Assembly (NCBI RefSeq): GCF_020783335.1
Contig: NZ_CP086068.1
Coordinates: forward strand, 2,604,001-2,668,000
Source: Mucilaginibacter daejeonensis
Lineage (GTDB): Bacteria; Bacteroidota; Bacteroidia; Sphingobacteriales; Sphingobacteriaceae
Direction of reading: 5' to 3'
DNA: 64,000 nt
Of the stretch, positions 50,973-59,861 are shown one piece after another; within the stretch, counting starts at the first letter, position 1; every line of letters starts with the position of its first letter. The notes beneath the pieces are model-generated. The model was not told the DNA's origin and ran no database searches. It saw nothing but the letters and a program-made list of their open reading frames with translations. The position numbers were made by a program, and so were the translations under genes.

Positions 50973-52388
50973 ATGAAAATACCCTTACTCAGCTTTTTCT
51001 TTTTAGCTTTAACTGTAAATTTCGCATCAGCTCAAACCCCGTTCGATGCACAGCGTGCACTTGCTGATACCAACATCAATAAGCCAAAACCTTCGATACT
51101 GAAGGTGAACGCACCGCCGCCGCCTAAACGATTTGGCCGGGCGGCTCTCGAGTTCGGTATAGCCGAAATGGCACCGTGGATATTTGACCGCTACATCGTG
51201 CAGGTCGATTGGGCCAAGATCACCTGGAAGACCACCAAGCATAACATCAACCCGGGCAACTGGCGTTTCGATAATGACCCTTTTCAAACTAATCAGTTCG
51301 GCCACCCCTTTCATGGAAGTTTGTTCTACAATTCTTTCCGTTCTAATGGATTTACCTTTTGGGAATCGGCACCGGCAGCTGTTGTAGGTAGTTACCTGTG
51401 GGAGACCTTCGCCGAAACGCAAGCGCCCGCACCTAACGACTTTATCAACACCAGTTTTGGGGGCATCGTACTGGGTGAGATGACGCACCGGTTGTCGAAC
51501 AAGATCGTTAATCCGCGCAGTCGGGGATTTAAAAGACAGGTTGCCGAGGTGTTCGGGTTCCTTATCAACCCCATGAACGGACTGACACGCATCACCGATG
51601 GCAAATGGGGTAAAGTGAGCTACAACCCTGCCGACCGCGACTCCTCACGCGTACGGGCCGAGTTCGACCTCGGTGTACGCCGCATAGAAGACCCCGGACA
51701 GGTGTTGTTAAAGAACGGTAAATTCGGATGGTATGGTCGTGTAAAATTACTTTACGGTACACCGTTCGAGAATTATCGCACCCCATTCAGTAACATGTAT
51801 ATCAACGTGGAGATGGGCCGTGATGACAGCTCGGCTGTAAATGCTGTGAACGTTTATGGTTCACTGGCCGGTTGGGAGATCCCGTCTAAAATAGGCGCTA
51901 AACATTTGGCGGTGCTATCGGCCAACTATGACTATCTGCGTAACCAATCCTTCTTTTACGGTGGCCAAAGCGTTAAGATCAACCTGATATCAAATTATGA
52001 TGTAAGCAAAAAGGTTAAGCTGAACACCTTATTGGCCGCTGGCCCGGTATTACTTGGCGCCGTGCCTGACCCTTATGGCTATGACGGGCGAACCTATGAT
52101 TATACTACCGGCGCTACGTTCGTGGCCGGTGGTGGCATAGCCCTCGCTGAGCGGTTGTTCGCCAGTGTGGAGTACCGTGGTGGCTGGCTATCCACCATCA
52201 ACGGTAATCAGGGTAGTCACATCCTTCACACCTTCAGCGGCGAGTTCAGGTTCGCATTCAACAAAAGCTTTTCGGCAGTGGTGGAGCCAGGGTATCTAAG
52301 GCTCGAGAACAACTATAAGAACTTCAACGATGTTGACCGCAAATATCCCTTCCTGAGAGCTACGGTAAGGTATGGCCTGAATCTGTAA
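50973..52388 (+). CDS. DUF3943 family outer-membrane protein
   Basis: A 471-residue protein with a signal peptide (cleavage after ASA, residue 20). It contains the DUF3943 block: WRFDNDPFQTNQFGHPF and GSLFYNSFRSNGFTFWES, then FINTSFGGIVLGEMTHRLS and VFGFLINPMNGLTRITDG. The rest consists of barrel-like strands (FDLGVRRIEDPG, AVLSANYDYLRNQ, FVAGGGIALAERLFASVEYRGGW) and it ends in a short aromatic strand, RATVRYGLNL. The function is unknown. It has its own AT-rich upstream region and no operon partner in view. Confidence 0.85.
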   Translation: MKIPLLSFFFLALTVNFASAQTPFDAQRALADTNINKPKPSILKVNAPPPPKRFGRAALEFGIAEMAPWIFDRYIVQVDWAKITWKTTKHNINPGNWRFDNDPFQTNQFGHPFHGSLFYNSFRSNGFTFWESAPAAVVGSYLWETFAETQAPAPNDFINTSFGGIVLGEMTHRLSNKIVNPRSRGFKRQVAEVFGFLINPMNGLTRITDGKWGKVSYNPADRDSSRVRAEFDLGVRRIEDPGQVLLKNGKFGWYGRVKLLYGTPFENYRTPFSNMYINVEMGRDDSSAVNAVNVYGSLAGWEIPSKIGAKHLAVLSANYDYLRNQSFFYGGQSVKINLISNYDVSKKVKLNTLLAAGPVLLGAVPDPYGYDGRTYDYTTGATFVAGGGIALAERLFASVEYRGGWLSTINGNQGSHILHTFSGEFRFAFNKSFSAVVEPGYLRLENNYKNFNDVDRKYPFLRATVRYGLNL

Positions 52389-52454
52389 ATGGTGGCAGAT
52401 GTGTGTCTTTGCGTCAAACAGTACCTCCGTTTTTAGGTTGTTAACCTTTAGGTA

Positions 52455-53249
52455 ATGATCACCGAAAGCCCTTTCGCTTCCGGTCCAGACCCTTTAGCTG
52501 TTAACCTACTTATGAGAATAAACGAAGACGAGGATGCTATCGCTTTTTACCAGGAAGCGCTTGACCATTTAGCCGACAGCGGCATCGAATATCTATTGGG
52601 TGGCGCGTTCGCCATCTTTCATTACAGTGGCATCTATCGCGATACTAAAGATTTGGACGTATACTGCCGCTCGACGGATTGTCCGCGGATACTCAAATAC
52701 TTTTCGGAGCGCGGCTATGAGACACAATTTACTGATGCGCGGTGGCTGGCCAAGGTATTTAAAGGCAAGTATTTCATCGACATCATTTTTGATACGGTGA
52801 ACAACATTTGCAAGGTTGACGATACATGGTTCGACCGGGCGGTGGATGCCAGCTTTTTTGACCGCGACGTTAAACTACTATCGGCCGAGGAAATGGTTTG
52901 GACCAAGATCTACGTACAGAACCGTGAACGCTTCGATGGTGCCGACATCAATCACCTGTTGGTTCAGGTAGGCGCCGACCTTGACTGGAAACATCTCCTT
53001 TTCCGTTTAGACCAGCATTGGCAATTGCTACTGGCTCAGCTGGTCATCTTCCAATTTGTTTACCCGGCCGATTATCAGCAGATCATTCCGCGCTGGCTGT
53101 ACGATGAATTGCTCAGGCGCGCCCAGGAACAATTCGACCTGCCTTCTCCTTCCGAAAAGGTTTGCCGCGGACCGATGATCGATCAAACTCAATATAGCGT
53201 TGACATCAAAGACTGGGATTACAAATCGTACACTATAAAGACCGTTTAA
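52455..53249 (+). CDS. Nucleotidyltransferase-fold protein
   Basis: A 264-residue protein with the pol-beta-type nucleotidyltransferase core: YLLGGAFAIFHYSGIYRDTKDLDVY near residues 45-70 (GG and the DxD pair), then FIDIIFDTVN with a third acidic residue. The middle and C-terminal parts are helical and end with a Tyr-rich segment. It belongs to the large group of NTPase proteins with MNT or aminoglycoside-adenylyltransferase-like folds; no function can be assigned. The next gene starts five bases after its stop, so they probably form a two-gene unit. Confidence 0.8.
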   Translation: MITESPFASGPDPLAVNLLMRINEDEDAIAFYQEALDHLADSGIEYLLGGAFAIFHYSGIYRDTKDLDVYCRSTDCPRILKYFSERGYETQFTDARWLAKVFKGKYFIDIIFDTVNNICKVDDTWFDRAVDASFFDRDVKLLSAEEMVWTKIYVQNRERFDGADINHLLVQVGADLDWKHLLFRLDQHWQLLLAQLVIFQFVYPADYQQIIPRWLYDELLRRAQEQFDLPSPSEKVCRGPMIDQTQYSVDIKDWDYKSYTIKTV

Positions 53250-53254
53250 ATATC

Positions 53255-53995
53255 ATGGACGAGAGAAAAGTGACACGCATAGCCGCTGTGGGCGATATAC
53301 ATGTTAAAGAGAATGATCAAGGCAAGTGGGTCGACTATTTTCGTGAGGTCTCGGGCAAGGCCGATGTGCTGCTCATTTGCGGTGACCTGACCGATACCGG
53401 CGATGAGGACGAAGCCCGCGTGCTGGCAGCTGAATTGCGTGCTTGTACCATACCCGTGATCTGTGTACTGGGCAACCACGACCACGAAAAAGGCCGGCAC
53501 AAACTGATACGCCAGGCCTTACAAAATCACAATGTGCATATATTAGATGGAGAGTCCATCGTAATAGGCGATGTTGGCTTTGCAGGAGTGAAAGGATTTG
53601 GCGGAGGTTTTGATCGCTACTTGTTGACCATGTTCGGCGAGGATGCCAATAAAGCGTACGTGCAGGAAGCGGTCGATGAAGCCCTACACCTAGAACGGGC
53701 TCTGAACAAACTTCATGGCGAATTTGCGGTAGATAAAAAGATAGCGATATTACACTACTCGCCTATCAAAGCGACCGTGGTTGGCGAGCCGGAAGAAATA
53801 TTTCCTTTTCTCGGCTCATCTCGATTGGCCGAACCATTGATCCGCAACAACGTGATCGCTGCCTTTCATGGACACGCCCATGCGGGCACCTTGCAGGGAA
53901 TGATCCCTAATAGTAATGTCAAGGTATTCAATGTTGCCAAACAAGTATTGACCAAAGCCGGATATGAGTGCCCGTATTATTTGCTCGAGGTTTGA
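53255..53995 (+). CDS. Calcineurin-like metallophosphoesterase
   Basis: A 246-residue cytoplasmic enzyme with all five metal-binding blocks: AAVGDIHVKEND, LLICGDLTDTGDEDEA, VLGNHDHEKGRHK, AILHYSPIKAT and AFHGHAHAGT. A GFGGGFDRYLL loop lies between blocks three and four. There is no signal peptide or propeller, unlike the enzyme at 6419. It is likely a phosphodiesterase or phosphatase on a small nucleotide or phosphate ester. It is coupled to the nucleotidyltransferase-fold gene, which suggests that one may add and the other remove a nucleotide group; this is speculative. Confidence 0.88.
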   Translation: MDERKVTRIAAVGDIHVKENDQGKWVDYFREVSGKADVLLICGDLTDTGDEDEARVLAAELRACTIPVICVLGNHDHEKGRHKLIRQALQNHNVHILDGESIVIGDVGFAGVKGFGGGFDRYLLTMFGEDANKAYVQEAVDEALHLERALNKLHGEFAVDKKIAILHYSPIKATVVGEPEEIFPFLGSSRLAEPLIRNNVIAAFHGHAHAGTLQGMIPNSNVKVFNVAKQVLTKAGYECPYYLLEV

Positions 53996-54136
53996 TAAGG
54001 GGCTGAACTTCTGATCATCTGATCGCGTATACGTAGTTGACAAAAATATTTTTTGTCATCATATTGTAATATCGGCATCCGTTTTGTTAATTACAGATAT
54101 TAACTACGTGCCAAGCCAAAGTATACCAAATCAAGG

Positions 54137-55423
54137 ATGATTAAAGTTCGGGAGCTATTTATTGCCCTTATCGGTGCCGCATCAAACGCGGCCATTTTGA
54201 TCTGCACTATTGCAATATGCACGCCGAACTTTGCCTCAGCTCAAGACTCCGTCATGGTATCGAGTTTTAAGGCGCCATCGGATTCGGTTCCTCAAAAAGA
54301 TCTGATAGATGTCTTTAAAAGTGTGTTCAAACCGAACTCGAAGAATGTTCCCACAGATAGGCAGCCACGAACGGGCAAAGTATATTTTTCGTTCCTGCCC
54401 ACGGCCTCTACCCTGCCCGACGGTGGCGGCAAAATGTTCATCACCTCGACCACTGCAGGCTTCTATGCTGGCGACCACTCGACCACCAACCTATCCAGTA
54501 TAACCTTCACTCCTTACTTCAACTTTAACGGCCGCTACGGATTACCTTTACGCAGTAACATTTGGCTAAGCGACAATAGATGGTTCATAGCCGGCGACAC
54601 GCGTTTGATGGTGTATCCGCAAGACACTTGGGGGCTGGGAGGTGACCAGCCCGAAAGCAATCGTACACGAGTGGATTATAGATACATTCGTTTTTATCAA
54701 AGTCTATTACGCCAGATCAGGCCATACTTTTTTGCAGGTGTGGGCTACAACATGGATTACCACATGCGTATCGTGACGCCTGATGATGCACCTCACCTTG
54801 GCGAACTGTCAGGTTATACCTTCGGTACATCATGGGGGCAAAACTCGTTCTCGTCAGGTATGACGCTCAACTTACTTTATGATACCCGCAACAACTCGAT
54901 CAATCCCTTACCCGGTTGCTATGCCAACCTTATCTACCGGGTAAACTCATCCTTGATCGGTAGCACGCGCCCGTGGCAATCGGTGTATCTGGACCTGCGT
55001 CATTATGTGGCCCTTAACAAGGCCAACAAACAACAGCAGAACACGCTTGCCTTGTGGACCTACTTCTGGGCAGCACTTGACCGCGGCGTGCCCTACCTAA
55101 GCTTACCCAGTATTGGCTGGGATCTTTACAATCGTTCGGGCCGCGGCGTTGAGCAGAATCGCTATCGAGGTCAGCGCTTGTGGTATACTGAGGCGGAGTA
55201 TCGCCGCAGCATCACCCGCAACGGTCTGTTGGGTTTTGTCCTCTTTGCTAACATGACCACCGTTAATGAACCCGACACCAAACGCTTTACCTACTTTCAC
55301 CCTGCCGGGGGCGGTGGTTTACGTATCAAGTTCAATAAGACCTCTAATACGAACATCGCGATCGACTATGGTTTTAGCAAAGGCTATTCTTCCGTCAGAT
55401 TGAACCTTGGAGAGGCGTTTTGA
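54137..55423 (+). CDS. BamA/TamA-family outer-membrane barrel without POTRA domains
   Basis: A 428-residue protein with a signal peptide (cleavage near ASAQ, residue 36). A short linker is followed by a full-length barrel of the bacterial surface antigen (D15) type. It shows SFLPTASTLPDGGGKMFITS, the repeated strand pairs FFAGVGYNMDYHM and GMTLNLLYDTRNNSINPLPG (the family R-N/D-N-P motif), GGGLRIKFNK and a closing IAIDYGFSKGYSSVRLNLG. No POTRA domain precedes the barrel, so it is not the central BamA. Such short members are common in Bacteroidota and of unknown cargo. Confidence 0.87.
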   Translation: MIKVRELFIALIGAASNAAILICTIAICTPNFASAQDSVMVSSFKAPSDSVPQKDLIDVFKSVFKPNSKNVPTDRQPRTGKVYFSFLPTASTLPDGGGKMFITSTTAGFYAGDHSTTNLSSITFTPYFNFNGRYGLPLRSNIWLSDNRWFIAGDTRLMVYPQDTWGLGGDQPESNRTRVDYRYIRFYQSLLRQIRPYFFAGVGYNMDYHMRIVTPDDAPHLGELSGYTFGTSWGQNSFSSGMTLNLLYDTRNNSINPLPGCYANLIYRVNSSLIGSTRPWQSVYLDLRHYVALNKANKQQQNTLALWTYFWAALDRGVPYLSLPSIGWDLYNRSGRGVEQNRYRGQRLWYTEAEYRRSITRNGLLGFVLFANMTTVNEPDTKRFTYFHPAGGGGLRIKFNKTSNTNIAIDYGFSKGYSSVRLNLGEAF

Positions 55424-55482
55424 CATCGAGGTCCTACGCTGCTCTCGAACCTACGCAACTGTCAAACGAAGTCGGAAAACCT

Positions 55483-55502
55483 TTTTGCAATCGATTGTAA
55501 AA
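55483..55502. promoter_or_regulatory. LacI-style operator candidate (TTTTGCAATCGATTGTAAAA)
   Basis: A 20-base palindrome with one mismatched pair, centred on CAATCGATTG with a central CG. That is the usual layout of LacI/GalR-family operators. It lies about 112 bases before the aldolase gene at 55615, near a TAAAATTTG stretch that could be a -7 box. A LacI-family regulator gene is in the same neighbourhood at 58393. Confidence 0.5.
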
Positions 55503-55614
55503 TTTATTTAGGTTAGCTCTAAAATTTGTTGCATTTTTACGACGCTATAAGTAAGTTAGCAATGACAACAATAATTGTTAAATTGACATTTAATTTATTA
55601 CAATCCATAACAGC

Positions 55615-56283
55615 ATGAAATTTTTCATTGACACGGCTAACCTGTCGCAAATTCGTGAAGCCCATGACATGGGTATCTTAGATGGTGTGACCACCAACCC
55701 TTCGCTAATGGCTAAAGAAGGTATCACCGGCCACGATAACGTGATAGCTCATTATAAAGCTATTTGCGAGATCACCGACGGTGACGTTAGCGCCGAGGTT
55801 ATTGCCACCACCTATGACGAAATGGTTGAAGAAGGTTTGGCCCTTGCCAAATTACACGAGCGTATCGTTGTAAAGGTACCAATGATCAAAGATGGTGTTA
55901 AAGCGATCAAATATTTCACCAGCCAGGGCATCAAAACCAACTGTACGCTGGTATTCTCTGCCGGTCAGGCTTTACTGGCCGCTAAGGCAGGCGCAACTTA
56001 TGTGTCTCCGTTCATCGGTCGTTTGGATGATGTATCTACCGACGGTTTGACGCTGATCGAAGATATCCGCCTGATCTATGATAACTACGGTTACGAGACC
56101 GAGATACTGGCCGCCTCGGTTCGCCATGCGATGCACATCATCAACTGCGCTAAGATCGGCGCTGATGTGATCACTGGTCCGCTATCGGCTATCACTGCCC
56201 TGTTAAAGCACCCATTGACCGATAACGGCCTGGCTCAGTTCCTGGCTGATCATGCTAAAGCTGCCGCAGCTGGTGTAAAGTAA
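55615..56283 (+). CDS. fsa: Fructose-6-phosphate aldolase / transaldolase-like (TalC family)
   Basis: A 222-residue TIM barrel of the small transaldolase family: [29 protein letters not shown], the Schiff-base Lys in [12 protein letters not shown] at about residue 88, and [32 protein letters not shown]. The length fits the F6P aldolase/TalC group and not the about 310-residue classical transaldolase. In many bacteria such short enzymes act as the real transaldolase of the pentose phosphate pathway, which suits its place before a split transketolase. Residues that separate the two activities were not resolved here. Confidence 0.93.
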   Translation: MKFFIDTANLSQIREAHDMGILDGVTTNPSLMAKEGITGHDNVIAHYKAICEITDGDVSAEVIATTYDEMVEEGLALAKLHERIVVKVPMIKDGVKAIKYFTSQGIKTNCTLVFSAGQALLAAKAGATYVSPFIGRLDDVSTDGLTLIEDIRLIYDNYGYETEILAASVRHAMHIINCAKIGADVITGPLSAITALLKHPLTDNGLAQFLADHAKAAAAGVK

Positions 56284-56372
56284 GGGATGGTGAGTGGTGA
56301 GTAGTCTAATGTGAAGTTACTTCAACGCCCCCCTACTAACCACTAGCTTAATAATTAATAACTCAACGTTAA

Positions 56373-57218
56373 ATGACGACCGACATACAAGAATTACAAG
56401 GTATTGCCTCACAAGTGCGCCGCGATGTGGTGCGCATGGTGCATGGCTGCCAAAGCGGCCACCCGGGTGGTTCGCTGGGCTGTACCGATTATTTGGTAGC
56501 CCTTTATTTTTCGATCATGAAGCACGACCCATCTTTTAATATGGATGGCGAAGGCGAAGATCTTTTCTTTTTATCTAACGGACACATCTCACCGGTGTTC
56601 TACTCGGTGCTATCACGCTCTGGATATTTTGACAAAGCCGAGTTAGGCGAGTTCCGTAAGATCAACTCACGCGTACAAGGCCACCCTACCACTCACGAAG
56701 GTTTACCGGGCGTACGCATCGCCTCTGGTTCATTAGGTCAGGGTCTTTCGGTAGGTATTGGTGCTGCTTTGAGCAAAAAGTTAAATGGAGACGACCGTTT
56801 GGTGTTCACCCTGCATGGCGATGGCGAGTTGCAGGAAGGCCAGATCTGGGAAGCGGCCATGTTCGCGCCGCATAACCGTGTTGATAACCTGATCGCTACT
56901 GTGGACGTAAATGGTCAGCAGATCGATGGCCCTACCAAGGTGGTTTTATCCTTAGGCGACCTTCGCGCTAAATTCGAAGCCTTTGGCTGGGAAGTGACCG
57001 AGATGCGTGGTAACGATATGGCGCAAGTGATCGACGGCTTGAAAAAAGCGATCGAGCTGAGCGGTAAAGGCAAACCAGTGATGATCCTGATGCAGACCGA
57101 AATGGGTGCCGGCGTGGATTTCATGATGGGTAGCCACAAATGGCATGGTGTTGCACCTAACGATGCTCAACTGGAGCAGGCTTTAGCTCAACTACCTGAG
57201 ACCTTAGGCGATTATTAA
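56373..57218 (+). CDS. Transketolase, N-terminal (thiamine pyrophosphate-binding) subunit
   Basis: A 281-residue protein with the N-terminal half of transketolase: CQSGHPGGSLGCTDYLVALYF, FLSNGHISPVFYSVL, IASGSLGQGLSVGIGAAL, and the TPP/Mg motif LHGDGELQEGQIWEAA followed by VDVNGQQIDG. The C-terminal halves of the enzyme are encoded by the following gene. Split transketolases are normal in archaea and many bacteria, including Bacteroidota. The gene lies 89 bases after the aldolase gene. The complex moves two-carbon units between sugar phosphates. Confidence 0.95.
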   Translation: MTTDIQELQGIASQVRRDVVRMVHGCQSGHPGGSLGCTDYLVALYFSIMKHDPSFNMDGEGEDLFFLSNGHISPVFYSVLSRSGYFDKAELGEFRKINSRVQGHPTTHEGLPGVRIASGSLGQGLSVGIGAALSKKLNGDDRLVFTLHGDGELQEGQIWEAAMFAPHNRVDNLIATVDVNGQQIDGPTKVVLSLGDLRAKFEAFGWEVTEMRGNDMAQVIDGLKKAIELSGKGKPVMILMQTEMGAGVDFMMGSHKWHGVAPNDAQLEQALAQLPETLGDY

Positions 57219-57304
57219 CTTGTAGCGGGTTCCGAGTTATCTGTTGCGAGGATGTGCTTCCCGCAACTGGCGACCCGAAACACGCGACCTAACAAAACTC
57301 AACA

Positions 57305-58261
57305 ATGACCAAGTATACATATACAGAGAAAAAAGACACCCGTTCGGGTTTTGGCGCAGGCCTGCTCGAGGCCGGCAAACGCAACCCTAAAGTGGTAGCC
57401 CTTTGCGCCGACCTGGTGGGTTCGTTAAAGATGCAGGACTTCATCAATGCCTTTCCTGAGCGTTTTGTACAGGTAGGTATAGCTGAAGCCAACATGATGG
57501 GTATAGCTGCAGGTTTGACCATTGGTGGCCACGTGCCTTTCACCGGCACCTTCGCTAACTTTTCTACCGGCCGTGTTTATGATCAGATCCGTCAATCTAT
57601 CGCTTATTCTGACAAGAACGTTAAGATCTGCGCCTCACATGCTGGCCTGACCTTAGGTGAGGACGGTGCTACCCACCAGATCCTGGAAGACCTGGGCATG
57701 ATGAAAATGCTGCCGGGCATGATCGTGATCAATCCTTGCGATTATAACCAGACCAAGGCTGCTACCATCGCTATCGCCGAGCATCATGGCCCGGTTTACC
57801 TGCGCTTTGGCCGCCCGGTAGTGCCTATCTTCACCCCTGCTGACCAGGTCTTCGAGATCGGTAAGGCATGGATGGTAAGCGAAGGTACCGACGTGACCAT
57901 CGTGGCTACCGGTCACCTGGTATGGGAAGCCATACAAGCCGGTGAGCAACTGGAAGCGATGGGTATCTCGGCCGAGATCATCAACATACACACCATCAAA
58001 CCTTTGGACGAGGAAGCTATCCTTAAGTCGGTAAGCAAGACCCGCTGTGTGGTAACTGCCGAAGAGCACAACCGTTTAGGCGGCCTGGGCGATTCAGTAG
58101 CTCAGGTTTTAGTGAAGAACATGCCTGTACCGCAAGAGTATGTGGCCGTGAATGATTCCTTCGGTGAGTCGGGTACTCCTGAGCAACTGATGGAAAAATA
58201 TAAGCTTAACGCACCTGCCATTGTTGAAGCGGCTCAAAAAGCTATTCAACGCAAAGGCTAA
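57305..58261 (+). CDS. Transketolase, C-terminal subunit
   Basis: A 318-residue protein containing the pyrimidine-binding and C-terminal domains: DTRSGFGAGLLEAGKRNP, RFVQVGIAEANMMGIAAGLT (the catalytic Glu of the pyrimidine domain), SHAGLTLGEDGATHQILEDL, and VVTAEEHNRLGGLGDSVAQVL. It works with the product of the preceding gene as one enzyme. The 86-base gap between the two holds a CGGGTTCCGAGT/CGACCCGAA-type partial inverted repeat but no clear terminator, so cotranscription is likely. A strong terminator follows. Confidence 0.95.
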   Translation: MTKYTYTEKKDTRSGFGAGLLEAGKRNPKVVALCADLVGSLKMQDFINAFPERFVQVGIAEANMMGIAAGLTIGGHVPFTGTFANFSTGRVYDQIRQSIAYSDKNVKICASHAGLTLGEDGATHQILEDLGMMKMLPGMIVINPCDYNQTKAATIAIAEHHGPVYLRFGRPVVPIFTPADQVFEIGKAWMVSEGTDVTIVATGHLVWEAIQAGEQLEAMGISAEIINIHTIKPLDEEAILKSVSKTRCVVTAEEHNRLGGLGDSVAQVLVKNMPVPQEYVAVNDSFGESGTPEQLMEKYKLNAPAIVEAAQKAIQRKG

Positions 58262-58277
58262 CCAATTATACGCTTCT

Positions 58278-58306
58278 AAAAAGCCACCTATATGGTGGCT
58301 TTTTTG
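58278..58306 (+). terminator. Intrinsic terminator after the transketolase genes
   Basis: AAAAAGCCACC (58278-58288), loop TATAT, GGTGGCTTTTTT. A strong stem with a T-run, 16 bases after the stop codon. Confidence 0.92.
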
Positions 58307-58392
58307 TTGGGTCGACTTTGTTATCAGCTTGGCAGGTACTTACATTTAGGTAATTATATTAACTTTATCTTTCAGATATTTCTATCCCCGCT

Positions 58393-59427
58393 ATGGACGA
58401 ACCGGAAAAAGAGATCACCATATACGACATTGCCAAAAAGCTCAACATCTCGGCTGCTACCGTAAGCCGGGCCTTGATGGACCATACCTCTGTCAACGTG
58501 AATACCAAGCAGCGGGTGGTAGAGGCGGCAAAGGAAATGGGCTACCGGTCTAACCAAATGGCCAGCAACCTGCGCAAGCGCAAAAGCAACATTATTGGGA
58601 TCATTGTAGGCAACCTTAATAGTAGCTTTATGTCTAATGTGATCGCCGGTGTGGAGAAGGTGTTGAGCGATGCCGGGTATAACCTCATCATTAGCCAGTC
58701 ATTGGACAGTATTCAGAAAGAGGTCAATATCGCTCAGGCTATGTACAATAACCGGGTAGATGGTTTGCTGGTCTCCCTAGCCTATGATACCGAGAACGCC
58801 GACCACTTTGAGACCTTTGTAAAGCGCAACATCCCACTGGTATACTTCGACCGCGTTTGGCCGCACCCCAAATGCCCGGGTGTGGAAATAGATAATGTAC
58901 AGGCCGCTTATAACGTGACCCAGCACCTGATCGAGCAGGGTTGTAAGCGCATAGCACATATCACCGCCTATAAGATCAGCAGTGTGGCCGCCGATCGCTT
59001 TAAGGGCTACAAAGAAGCGTTGGAGGATAACAACATGAGCCTGGATGACAGCCTTGTGCTGAAGACCCAGCTCACCATCGAGGCCGGCCGTAAAGCCGCT
59101 CATGACATACTGGCAATGGAACCACGTCCGGATGGCGTGTTCGCGATCAATGATGCATGTGCAGTGAGTTGTATGCAGGAACTCAAACAACACGGCATCC
59201 GCATACCGCAGGATATCGCTTTTGCCGGGTTCAATAACGATACGGAGGCCAGTATCATCGAGCCTAACCTCACCACGGTAGATTACAAAGGCTACGAGAT
59301 GGGCCAAACAGCCGCCAAGCTCCTGATCGATAGGTTGAACAATCCGGGAGAAGCTACTGTTGCAGACAACAAGCTTATACAACCTTCAGAGCTGGTGATC
59401 CGAGACTCCTCTATCAAGAAAAAATAG
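58393..59427 (+). CDS. LacI-family transcriptional regulator
   Basis: A 344-residue repressor-type protein. The helix-turn-helix and hinge are at residues about 5-60 (ITIYDIAKKLNISAATVSRA and MASNLRKRKSNIIGI). The periplasmic-binding-fold ligand domain follows (VIAGVEKVLSDAGYNLII, RVDGLLVSLAYDTENADHF, RIPQDIAFAGFNNDTEASII). The ligand is unknown; sugars or sugar phosphates are usual for the family. It is separated from the transketolase genes by a terminator, so it has its own transcription start. A LacI-style palindrome before the aldolase gene at 55483 is a candidate target, and control of the RuBisCO-like cluster is another possibility. Confidence 0.93.
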   Translation: MDEPEKEITIYDIAKKLNISAATVSRALMDHTSVNVNTKQRVVEAAKEMGYRSNQMASNLRKRKSNIIGIIVGNLNSSFMSNVIAGVEKVLSDAGYNLIISQSLDSIQKEVNIAQAMYNNRVDGLLVSLAYDTENADHFETFVKRNIPLVYFDRVWPHPKCPGVEIDNVQAAYNVTQHLIEQGCKRIAHITAYKISSVAADRFKGYKEALEDNNMSLDDSLVLKTQLTIEAGRKAAHDILAMEPRPDGVFAINDACAVSCMQELKQHGIRIPQDIAFAGFNNDTEASIIEPNLTTVDYKGYEMGQTAAKLLIDRLNNPGEATVADNKLIQPSELVIRDSSIKKK

Positions 59428-59514
59428 CTCGACTTACCAATTACGAATCTCGCAAAGATCTATAGGTTTTTGCAGTTGGGACCCTGCAAGTCATGTCTCG
59501 AAACACGATAATGA

Positions 59515-59658
59515 TGTTACATTACATGCAAAAAGTGTTACATCTGGTGTTACATTTCGGTTTTTTGTATGCTTTTTCTTGAAAAAGTTGGGTTTTTACG
59601 AATTTCGCAATGCTAAAAAGTGGGGAAAGTTGGGAAATTTTGTTACAGCGATGTAACA
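59515..59658. repeat. MITE-like intergenic element, copy 2 (TGTTACA ends)
   Basis: A 144-base stretch bounded by TGTTACA (59515) and TGTAACA (59652-59658), with three more internal TGTTACA copies (59536, 59548, 59641) and an A/T-rich middle. It is related at its end to the element at 25962-26113. It fills much of the 434-base gap between the LacI gene and gltD. The rest of the gap shows no reading frame. Confidence 0.5.
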
Positions 59659-59789
59659 CTTTTCAGTACACTAAGCCTAACAGCAGGTCACATTTTTTTC
59701 AAGGTCATAGCAGACCGTTGCGGTCTATACAGCTTTCATGAGCAAACCGGATCGCCTCCTGCTGAACGACCTTTTACGGCATTATTGTA

Positions 59790-59825
59790 AAAAAGAAAAG
59801 GCTGCCCATTTGCATGGGCAGCCTT
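59790..59825 (-). terminator. Intrinsic terminator of the gltB-gltD operon
   Basis: On the minus strand AAGGCTGCCCAT, a four-base loop, ATGGGCAGCCTT, then TTCTTTTTT. The stem is 12 bases. It lies 37 bases after the gltD stop codon. Confidence 0.92.
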
Positions 59826-59861
59826 AGTTCTCTCAATTATAAAAGGGGCTAGTAAAAGTGC

